A stretch of 64,000 bases of DNA, taken from contig JAGMWU010000035.1 of NCBI GenBank assembly GCA_018697195.1, forward strand, positions 1,426,001 to 1,490,000, written 5' to 3'. A program made the translations under genes and the position numbers. This stretch comes from Certhia americana. Lineage: Eukaryota > Chordata > Aves > Passeriformes > Certhiidae. The notes under the pieces are model-generated. The model was not told the origin of the DNA. It made no database searches and was given only the letters and a program-made list of their open reading frames with translations. Positions 1-9,428 of the stretch are shown piece after piece; the stretch's first letter is position 1, and every line of letters starts with the position of its first letter.

Positions 1-1604
1 GTAGGCAATACTAGAGCAGGGATCTTGCCTCTCTGTTTTCAAAGTGTCTTATTTATAGGAGTACAGGGAAAACAGATTCTGCTTAATTGTGGGATGAAAG
101 CACTTCTGAAAATCAGTCTGGTGAGGTATTACCAATGCTTTGCAAATAATTACTTCTTCTGCTAAGACACTGAAACCAGACAAGCTACCTTCTCTTGTAA
201 TAAACTTTTCTTTAAAAATTGCTGAACTTAAGTAAATGAGCACCACCAAGGGAGCCAATATGATTAAACCTTAGAGATGAGCCCTCTAATATCCCAAGCT
301 AGCCTCTTTCCCTTCAGTTTTAGGAATAGGCTCTGTGACTTTCCTTACCAGTTGGGTTTTTTCTCTTTTCCCATTTTATTTTTGATTTGGAAAGCCGAGG
401 ATAAAAAGAAAAATCTATAAATCAATTATCAAATAAAAGCAAGCGGACAGAACAACTACACCAAACCCCAAAAGCTGAACTGCAGTAGATTTGCACAACT
501 GCCTGTAAAGTTAAATGTAGGTTACTACATTCATCTACAAAGATATTTAGATGGCAAATGGAAAGTAGCTGCTGTGAAGCACATCACATTCATATATAAT
601 TGAAGTACCCGAGAGTAAAATACTGAGGCACAATAGGTGACAACTGATAAAAACAAGAGAAGAAGTATAAAACAGGATACAAAACTCTGGGGAATATAGA
701 GAATATCTAACACAGGCTGAAGAATCTACAATAAATGTATCTAAATTACCAGATAATACAAAAATAATAACTGAACTGATAAAGCCAGATAATTCAGTGA
801 AGTGCTGCTGTTGGAATGATACTTTACTGGAATCAGAAACATTTGCTTGATTTTCTTCACTACCATGCAAAGAAGAGGAAGATTTTTAGCTGTCTGCAAG
901 ATGTCCAGAACAGGAAAGCAGGAGTTTCCCAGCAAAAGCCACTGGCTTCATTCATTATTTATGCATCTGCCTCAAAACAAACTGTTCACAGATGAAGGTG
1001 TTATTTTTTTGTCCCTCAGTCTGCAGGGATGTCCAAGTGTAACTCAAGTTAATACTGGTACAGTCTAGCCTTATCCTTATTTTTCTTGCTTATCTGGTCA
1101 AAGTAAAATCTTTTGGAGAGTAAAGCAGAAGACAGCAGCTGGAAATGGGACATAAATCCTGAAAAAAGCATTATCACTACACTAAGAGCTGAACCTGGAT
1201 CTATGTGTAGTTGCAGTAAGCTTTGACGTAAATGTCTTTGTCTTGTGGTGGCTGCAAGGCCCAAACTGTTGAGTCACATTCTCCCCTAAATGTGAAACAG
1301 ATGTTTGTGTCAGTTTCTCATGAATTAGACTTTGGGAGAGCATGTTTATTGAAAACAGATGTTTTTGGCATTCTTCCATGGACAAACTTCACACTATTGT
1401 AATTGTAGTACACATCTGTGTAGCATTATTACACCACATTTTCCTCAGATGCAGAGAATTCAGGCATGTTGTCATCTGCTCTATCCTTTCCATCATTTTC
1501 CATAAATTTACTGGTTCTCTGAATTTTAAATCTCTCACTCAGCTCCAGAGAGGGTGATGTTAAGGGCGGCTTTTTTGGGGGGATTTGACCATGAATTCAA
1601 AACC
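1..1604. other. Unannotated AT-rich DNA
   Basis: I see no gene or transposon here. Open frames are under about 110 codons, overlap on both strands and resemble no protein I know. The sequence is AT-rich and mostly non-repetitive, ending next to the 5' truncation point of the CR1 copy that follows. Confidence 0.6.
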
Positions 1605-1963
1605 TGTATAACTTGGAGTAGTGAGCGCAGTTCTGGTACTGCTAACATAAGAAGGACATGGAACCATTGGAGCAAGTCCAGAGGAAGGACATGAAGTTGA
1701 TAAGAGGACTGGAGCACCTCTCCTATGAAGACAGGTTGAGAAAATCTGGGCTGCTCAGTCTACAGCAGAGAGGTTATGTGGAAACCTTGTAGCAACTTGC
1801 CAGGCTACAGCAGTGCTACAGGGAAGCCAGAAAGGGTCTCTTTGATAGGAACATTTTGTAGGAATTTCCTACGGTGGTAGGAAATTCAGAAAATTTAAGG
1901 AAATTTAGGTTAGATCTTAGGAAGGAATTCTTTACTGTGAGGGTAGGGATAACGCTGGCACAT
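1605..1963 (+). mobile_element. CR1 LINE, 5' part of an LTR-split copy
   Basis: This is a 5'-truncated Chicken Repeat 1 retrotransposon. The stretch from about 1613 to 1960 follows the CR1 ORF2 C-terminal coding region and its end: recognisable blocks include GAAGGACATGG (about 1650), GAGCAAGTCCAGAGGA (about 1670), GGAGCACCTCTCCTATGAAG (about 1711) and TTCTTTACTGTGAGGG near 1929. It is decayed by substitutions and indels, so no reverse transcriptase frame remains. The CR1 sequence stops abruptly at 1963 and resumes at 3443, where the rest of the same element continues with no apparent loss. The left boundary is approximate. CR1 is the dominant LINE of bird genomes. Identification is from remembered family sequence, not an alignment. 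Confidence 0.88.
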
Positions 1964-2085
1964 TGTGGCAGTTTCAGTTCAAAACCGGGTGGAAACACCA
2001 ATTCGTGTAGTGGTTTTGGTTCACCAGTCTGAAATTTCTCAACCAAGGGCAAATCAGGCTTAACCTTTGAAAGGTATAAAGAAAA

Positions 2086-2091
2086 TTTATT
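2086..2091 (-). promoter_or_regulatory. LTR polyadenylation signal AATAAA
   Basis: TTTATT on the plus strand reads AATAAA on the minus strand, about 120 bp before the 3' end of the minus-strand LTR. This is where an LTR R-region polyadenylation signal would be expected. Function is inferred from position only. Confidence 0.5.
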
Positions 2092-3312
2092 GACAGAACT
2101 AAAAGAATAATAATACCTTTAGAACACCTCTCCTCCATTCCCTCTTTCCTCCCAGTGACAACGTACAGAAACAACACCCAGAAATCTCAGTCAGTTTTCC
2201 GCCTTTAGAATAGTCTTTCTTCAGTTCACTTAGAGAGAGAAGCATCTCTCATTGCTATGGAAAATTCCCCCATGAGAAAACAATTTTCTTGTGGCTTCAA
2301 TCTCCATAAATAACAGCTGCCTGGAAAATCTGCAATCGTGAAGCTCCTCCCATTTCACAGCTCTTTCAGAGCTATGCCTCTGGGCCATGTTGACATATGG
2401 GGATTTTATTTTAAGGATAAACTGTTCAAAGGCAAGGGTTCTCTTCATCTTCTCTCAGGGCAAAAGAGGTTTCATCACTCATTTCTCTCTGCTCAAATTT
2501 CTCATGTGATCACAATCACTTTAACATTTATCACTTTAACACTGAATTTCTCTGCTCAGGTCTACAACTCGAACTCTCCATCTCCCCACACTTCTTCATG
2601 GTTTAAAGGGAATATTTAGTCCATCACCATAGCTTACAAGAGAATGTCAACCTGAAAATAAAGCATCTCCTCATGTGCCTCCCATCTGGGCCCTAACTCC
2701 TTCATTACTGACCCCTGTGTCATGTTGTTTCTCTATGTATCTTCTCTCCTCTTAGTTCCCTCACTTGAGAGAGGATCGAGGGTCTGCAGGTCTCATCTGT
2801 GCACTGAAGGAATTAATATCTCACCCAGGGCTTGCAGAGCCACCCCTTGGTCTCAGCTGCATGATCTCAGTGGCTTTGGGACAGCCCCTTGGCCACTTGT
2901 AGCCACACTGGGAGGTTTCTTCAGCGGCTGCACTGGAAGGGCTGATGTCCTTCCCTCCCCTGCCTGGGAGGCACCAGGGCTAGCCCCAACCCTCCCTTGC
3001 TCAGCTGCCTGGGCTTGTGGAGTCGCCCAGTCCATCCTGCAGCTGGCTGCTCCCAGGGCCCTGCAGCCTCCCATCCCTGCCTGGCCACGCTGGTGGGGGG
3101 AAAAGCCCAGCTCGACCAGCCCTGCAGCAGAGGCAGGGCCCAGTCCCGCTGGGATGGGGCTTGGTGGCCTCCTGGGGACGGGCCCGGCTCTGCTGCAGAG
3201 AGGTGGAGGGGCCAGGCTGGGCTGTTGCCTCTTTCCAAGCTGGAAACCAGAAGGAGAGACTCCTGGGTTTCCTCTTAAAATGTGTATTCAGAGAAGACGA
3301 TCCAACTCTTTC

Positions 3313-3356
3313 ATTGGTTTAATCATGTGTCAGTGTTTAAAACTGCTATGGATTGG
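3313..3356 (-). promoter_or_regulatory. Paired CCAAT boxes in LTR U3
   Basis: Two CCAAT motifs on the minus strand (3352-3356 and 3313-3317) lie within the first 130 bp of the minus-strand LTR. CCAAT boxes are common in retroviral U3 promoters. I found no convincing TATA box just downstream, so whether they formed the core promoter is unknown. Confidence 0.4.
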
Positions 3357-3442
3357 TTCTCTGTCAGATCTACAGGAAACTAACAAGACCTCTTGCAGGA
3401 ACTGATTCATACCAAAATATGAATCAATGCCAAACCAGGACA

Positions 3443-3622
3443 CACAGATTGCCCAGAGAAGCTGTGAATGCCCCATCCCTGGAATTGTTCAAGACCAGGA
3501 TGGATAAGGCCTTGAGCAACCTGATCTAGTAGAAGATGTCCCAGCCCATGGCAGTGGCATGGAACTAGGTGGTTTTTAAGGTCCATTCCAAGCCTTAACA
3601 TTCTATGGTTCTATGATTCTTT
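3443..3622 (+). mobile_element. CR1 LINE, 3' part of the same split copy
   Basis: The CR1 sequence resumes with CACAGATTGCCCAGAGAAG and runs through the typical CR1 3' UTR: TTGAGCAACCTGATCTAGT near 3512, GATGTCCCAGCCCATGGCAG near 3535, GTTTTTAAGGTCCATTCCAA near 3572, and the terminal ATTCTATG-type octamer repeats (about 3601-3620). Joining the end at 1963 to this start restores a continuous CR1 order, so both parts come from one insertion. The intact 3' end shows the element is truncated only at its 5' side, as usual for LINEs. Confidence 0.93.
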
Positions 3623-6156
3623 AACAACCCTTATGTAGTAAAAACATCAGTTTCAGCTTTGTCTCAAGTGTTGCCAGATAGATGTTCTTACAGTGTGATT
3701 AATGATAATTTCTTTGAACAATGTTATTTAAACAGTTTGAGTTAAGTACATGGGAACAAACTGAACTGAAATTGTAGTTTAGTAACATGGCCCAGCTGGG
3801 AGATGGCTTATGGCAATAATAAAGATAATAATTTGAGTTTACTGCAAGAAAGATTGGAAACTAATGTCCATAATGAAATTCAATGTTAACTCCTCCTGAC
3901 TGATACACTGTGATGTCAGCAGCCATCTGTCTTTGGTGTTGGATTTGTTGAGAGGAATTTCTGGTCTCCAGAATTCAGTATGGAGGATTCAGCCAAGATG
4001 CTTCTGCTTTGCAGAACTAGTCTTCTATGCCATATCAATTTAAATAAAATCAGGGTTAAGAATCTTGCATAATATAGGTTTATAAGGACAATATATACAA
4101 TATATATATTGTAATCTTATAATCAGCTAATTTTGTAATTTTAACAGCTGGCTTCTTGTCCATGCTGTGAACTTTGCCTCTGAACTCTCCTCAAGGCCTA
4201 ATAGTGAATTCTTGTCCTCTTCAACCTGAAAAGAATTTGGGTTCTGCCTTTTGGCCACTCTACCCAGCCTTAGTGTGCAGTTTCTCTGTCCTGCACACTC
4301 CCCTGAGAGCTGTGTCCCTGCTGCCCAACCAGGAAAGCCTTTATAAAGAAAAGCTCCCTGGGAGCCATCAGGAATTTCTTTCTTTTCTCAGTTGCAAGTT
4401 AACTGGCAGAGGTGCTTAAAGTATCATAGCAGAGAAATGTAGTGACTGAAGTGTATGAAATACAGGCATTGTAGAGATCCTACTTTGATTTTAACGATAT
4501 AAAGAGCTGAAAAAGAGTGGTGTGAGATACAGGCAGCTGCCTGGCTTGTTTCTGAAGAGCTGGTGATTCTCCTTCCTTGTGCCTTGTGTTTTCCTTCAAG
4601 TAGTGGTGTTTCTTTCCTTCATTTACAGCTAAATTTTTGTTTTTCAGGAACTTGTAGAAACTTGGACCTTCTCCCTAAAAGAGCAGCATTTTGTTTTTGC
4701 TGTCTTTATCTTACTATATTTTTCTCAGTATTTTTACAGTGTCTTTTGAAGAGGGACATATTTCTGTATCCATGCAGATATGTAATAGGCAAACAGGGCA
4801 GCACAACACACAAAAACACTGGCAGGCATGCCCAGAAAAGGAGGTCATACAGCTTATGACAGTCATATCCATGAAGAAGGTAAGCAAAAATTACGTATTT
4901 TGTTCTTCCCAGGAAAGATTTAGTCAAGAAACATTCATCTCAGATCATTTGCTTACATATATGAAGACACATTATGACACCACATACAATGCCTAGTAAA
5001 AGTAGTGGCAAAGGTAGAATATCAACATAAAATTATGTTTTATAAAATAAAATGAAGGAAAATTTATTAAATAATGAAATAAAATGAAAATCACACATCT
5101 GTTCTTATACAATCACTGATTGCTTAATGGAACAATTTTGATTTAAAATTTTTAAGTCTTTGCAGAGTGTGTTTCATTTTTAAGTGAAGAAGCTCTAATC
5201 AAATCTGCTACTCAGTCTTAAAAGATTCTGTTCAGTCAGTTTCTTATCCAAAAATCTTGCACTTACTTTAAAAGGTGAGATAATCTCTCATTATTATAAG
5301 GCTAATAACTGGCAGGTTAGAAAAGCAATGAAGCAAGTCTTCAGAAAAAATTACTTTCTGTTTACATCTTTGAAGCTGCCAGCTGTATTTTCAGTAATTG
5401 ATAATAATGTATTGTTGAATAAATAGACGTGCTATGCTTTTTTATGTCTGCATAAAAGTTGAAGAAGAGGATAAATACATCTGATAATTGTATGTATCAT
5501 TTGAAAGTAAAACTGATTAACTGTTGTTAATTTTCCTGTGGGTTAAAAAAGTTTTGGGATTGAAAATTATATGTACCTACTCGAATCAAGCATTTCTCCT
5601 CCTTTAAAAATAGTACTACAGGATTTCTGTAGCAATGATTTCAGACACTTTAAGTAATAAGAGCAATACTGCAGTTTGGAGTAATTACTGTAGGATACAG
5701 TATTTTATAAAAGTGGCACTTCATATTTCACCCAGTAAAACTCAGTTATTCATGTTTTTAAATTAATGTGCTGTAAGGTAAACAGGTAAATAATAAAGTG
5801 GAAAGATACAATTATGCAGATAGAGAAACAAGTGTAAAAAAATCTAGACTTCCCTGTATTTGTATAATCTGCATACATTTCAGCATGTTGTTATTATAAA
5901 AGGGTGAGGAAGACATCAGCTTTTCTGGATGTGGAGCTTAGTAATAAGGCAGAAAGTGGTAGCTAATGCTGCAAAACAGAACTTCACAGCAGTAAGAATA
6001 AATGCTAAGTATAATAAATGCTAGGTAAGAATAAAAGCAGTAAGATCTAAAATGCTAAATGCAAACCATCGAGTATTATGGAGTGGTTTTATTCTTTGAT
6101 GGACGTCTGAGTTGTAATTTGAAATTCATAATCATTGGTCTAACGACTTTTACCTG
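3623..6156. other. Unannotated AT-rich DNA between CR1 and LTR
   Basis: No gene or transposon is recognised. The stretch contains a short AT palindrome near 4089-4112 and a local array of short direct repeats near 5998-6060 built on AATAAATGCTA. Short open frames at 4174-4419 and 4563-4996 lack family similarity and are best treated as chance. Confidence 0.55.
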
Positions 6157-6705
6157 TGTCATGGTTTAATCTCAGCCAGCAGCCCAGCCCCAGGCAGCCC
6201 CTTGCTCACTCCCCCACCGGGAGGACTGGGGAGAGAACTGGAAAGGTAAAAGCTGGAAAACTCATGGGTGGAGATTAAGACAATTTAACAGGGAGAGCAA
6301 AACCCACAAAAAGCAAAGAGCAAAACAAGGAATTAATATCCTGCTTTTCATGGATAGGCAGGTTCAGTCAGCTCTAGGAGAGCAAGGACCTGTCACAGGT
6401 GACTTGGGAAGACAAACATCATCACTCCATCATCCCCCATTTCCTCATTCCACACACACACACCCGTGCCCCCACCCCACGGCCCCCCCCAGTTTATATA
6501 TTGAGCACGATGTCACATGGTCTGGAATATCATTTTGGTCAGCTGGGGCCACCTGGCCTGCCTGTGTTTCTTCCCACCTTCCCACACCCCCTGGCCAGCA
6601 TGGCAGAAGAAAACATCTGCACATTGTCAACCCTGTGTCCAGCACAAATCCAAAGTAAAGATCCATACCAGCCACTGGGAAGAATATAAACTATGCTCCA
6701 ACACA
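6157..6705 (-). mobile_element. Solo ERV LTR, 549 bp
   Basis: On the plus strand the element begins TGTCATGGTTTAATCTCAGC and ends CAACACA. On the minus strand this gives TGTGTTGG ... AACCATGACA, matching the ends of an LTR group common in birds and abundant in songbirds. The body carries the related blocks CAGCCAGCAGCCCAGCCCC (6174 on) and CCAGCCACTGGGAAGA near 6668. A TATA-like box lies on the minus strand at 6493-6500. The flanks ACCTG (6152-6156) and GCCTG (6706-6710) agree at 4 of 5 bases, which fits a 5-bp target duplication. No internal retroviral sequence adjoins it. A CA-rich run at about 6452-6464 and a C-run near 6483-6490 are internal. The sense strand is inferred as minus from the TATA box and family memory. 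Confidence 0.82.
6493..6500 (-). promoter_or_regulatory. TATA-like box in LTR
   Basis: The plus strand TTTATATA reads TATATAAA on the minus strand, roughly 210 bp into the minus-strand LTR, a plausible place for the core promoter of an LTR this size. Current activity cannot be judged. Confidence 0.5.
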
Positions 6706-9335
6706 GCCTGGCTCACAAACACACTTTCCACTCTGTCCCTGTTATTTCTATTTGCTATTGCCACCATTATTGCAGTATTTGTTGCATTGGTAACAGCCAG
6801 CTTCACATGGGGATACATTTTTCAAACGCCATTCTGGGAATAAAATACTGACCCCACTGCATGTTTTCCCTCCCAGGACTAGCTGGTGTTTGTTCAAGCT
6901 CAGTCTTGAAACAAGAAATATTTATTCTGGTGATGAGTAGGACTAGGCCATAATCTTTACAGAAGATATAACACTCAAATGCTTTAATGTGTTTTCATTG
7001 TTGTAACTGATGGCACCTTCAGAGTAAATCAGGCAGTAAAATCTGCAGCTCTGATTTGCTTTTGAGTGTGCTTTTCGAGCACAACATGATTTAAGTTATC
7101 ATACGACCATAGTTTAGGTTACAGCTGCAAGTTAGTCTAAAATAATGTCCCAAATGTCTTTACATCTAAGAGATTTCTATGCTGATAAGAGAATTCTTGC
7201 TTTTGTGTACAATTTTTTGTACTTCAAATGATTCTGCATCTTTCCTGCACACATGGCTGTGGTATTTTAGTCCTTATTTTCTTTTCAAGTATTAGCATCT
7301 TAAGTGGAATAAAGAGCTGATGTCAGGTGTCAGTTTGCATCTCCTTTTTTGATTCCACTCTTGTGCTCTGATTCAGGCATTCCCACTTGCTTATTCCAGT
7401 TACATCTTTTGAACTTCCTGTTCCCATATAGATAATTGGGTATCTTGCACAGTCTTTTTCTAGACAGAATAAATGTGCCACTTTTGGGTTATAAGTACAA
7501 CCTACGATCGGTTTTTATGTAGTATTTATGCACATCTTTCCAGAAAGATTATTTTGATGCTAATTTAGGCCACTGAAGAGCACAGTGAACCATCACAAGT
7601 AAATTAAAACCTGTAGACAAATCAGATCTATTATTTCATATTTTTCAGAATGGTGACAACCAAATGAGGTGTGAATAACATGTCTGTTGCCCTCCCCACC
7701 TCCAAGTCCTTCTCAAATCCTGTCAGTGACATAGAAGTTAACAATTTTTATGGTTTCATTTTCGTGAACTCTCCCAGGGTTCATCTATTTATGAAGTGGC
7801 AGGTACTTCTGAAAAGTAGGGATTGATGTAATATGTAAGAGTAAGAGAAAAGATCTTGAGTCACACAACTTTTCCCACTTTATTTGCCAGAAATCTGCAG
7901 ACCCAGTTTATAGAAAATCTGAAATATTGATTAAACATATTTGTTAAAGACCACTGTGTATAATGTTTCAAAATTGCTCTAGCATTAGGGACCAAAATAT
8001 AATACAAAATCATTTCAGTGAAATAATCAGAATTTGTACATTATACTATTATTGTAGCACTCGTAAAAGGAAGCAAACTCTGGCCTCGCAATAGATTTTT
8101 GAAGTTCTGTGTTTGTTTTTTAAGTGATACAATAATGCAAATGACTCTGGTAATGGGACTGTGCAAACCTCTCAATTTGTTTTACTTTTTTATAGTTATG
8201 TATTATTCATGTTGCATTAGCATATGCGCTGTTTATTTCCCTAATTGTAACAAGCACTTAATTAATTACACTATAACCTCTTGAATCTATGGGCCAACTG
8301 TTGCATCTTTAGTTAATATTTTAAAGTCTCATCTTTTTCCATTTTTCCGTGTGTCTTTGATGTTTTGTTTCTTACCCTTCTTGTTTGGGTTCTCTGTGGA
8401 ATAGTCTCAGAATAATTCTGCAGTTCTCTTTTATGGCTGAAACTTTGCATTTTAACAGTTGTCTGGAGATAGTTTCTTCCTTGTGAAATATCAGTTTTAA
8501 TAACAAGAAAAGAAAAATGCCATAAATCTGCACTAACTACATAAAGCTGAAGTCTCTGAGAGACTGATTAACATTGAGACTCTACACAGGTTTTTCAATA
8601 ATTAGAGGATGTGCTTGCATGGAGCCATGACTGCTCTGGCCTTGATGCTGTTTCCCAGGGCAGGCAGCAATTATTATAGCCCAGAGTAAATTTCTACACT
8701 CGTTGCCTCCAGCCACTGAAGATCTTTTTGGAGTAAAGGTCTCTTAATTTTCTAAATTCTTCTCATCAGCTTGGATTAGCAACATGTTCTATTTATTTTC
8801 TTCAGTTGTTTTAGGAGCAATTGACAGCTGCTTTTCTGCTGCAGCGTTTTCTTTGCACCTGAGGTTGAAGTGATCTGATCACAGCTTTTATTATATTAAC
8901 ATAGTCTTAGAGCTTTTGGCAGGGCAGCCAGAACCAAACAGTTACCACTGTCTTTGAGCTCAAGTGAGTAACCCCTACTCAGAACTCTCAAGCTTTCTGG
9001 TGCAGATTATATTTATTTATTGTTCTCAGATTTTTATGGCCTCCATGGCTCACAAATGAATTATTCATTGAAGTGGAAGGCTCCTTCTTCTGTGATACAG
9101 CATCTTCACCTTGTTCTGTGCTTATTTTGACTAGGATTTTGTTGTATTACAAAAACACCACCTATAAAACTGCCTCATCTAATCTTAAAGTAGACACTCA
9201 TGGCTAGTAAATGAAATGTTAAGTGGTGAAATTTCAAGTGGTTATATTGTTCTCTAATTATACAGGTCAGATGCTGCTGGTTATTAGCAGGAACAAAATG
9301 CCCAGATTGCTTTGTGTAAGATAATCTTCCACAAT
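6706..9335. other. Unannotated AT-rich DNA
   Basis: No gene, LINE or LTR is recognised between the solo LTR and the AT repeat. Base composition is ordinary for AT-rich avian intergenic or intronic DNA, and open frames are short. Confidence 0.55.
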
Positions 9336-9428
9336 CTATAATATATTATATATATTTTTATATTATAAATATATTATTATAAATATATATATATATTATA
9401 ATATATATATATTATAATATATAAAAAA
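9336..9428. repeat. AT-rich imperfect (TA)n repeat
   Basis: About 93 bp made almost only of A and T, with TATATATA runs alternating with ATTATAA units. Much of it is self-complementary and could extrude as a cruciform or unpair easily. It is likely to vary in length between individuals. Confidence 0.9.

Larger units (their letters stand above)
1964..3442 (-). mobile_element. Solo ERV LTR, about 1.48 kb, inside CR1
   Basis: Read on the minus strand, the element starts TGTCCTGGTTTGG (3442 downward) and ends CTGAAACTGCCACA (at 1964), the TG...CA ends expected of a retroviral LTR. It interrupts a CR1 copy exactly, and the flanks CACAT (1959-1963) and CACAG (3443-3447) agree at 4 of 5 bases, as expected for a 5-bp target duplication with one later change. 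Two CCAAT boxes (minus strand, 3352-3356 and 3313-3317) lie near its 5' end, a GC-rich block occupies about 2840-3250, and an AATAAA polyadenylation signal lies at 2086-2091. No gag, pol or env sequence is attached, so it is a solo LTR left by recombination. A 5-bp duplication is typical of ERVL-type elements. Family name is not assigned. An alternative internal TG at 2006 was considered, but continuity of the CR1 favours 1964. Confidence 0.78.

Noticed and set aside
2722..3405. Longest open frame in the window, 227 codons on the plus strand
   Set aside because: It lies within the GC-rich part of a solo LTR, antisense to it. GC-rich DNA has few stop codons, several overlapping frames are open at once (2853-3074, 2921-3238, 2997-3278), and no domain is recognised.
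1964..3442. Full-length endogenous retrovirus
   Set aside because: No internal gag, pol or env sequence and no second LTR. The element resumes directly into CR1 on both sides, so it is a solo LTR.
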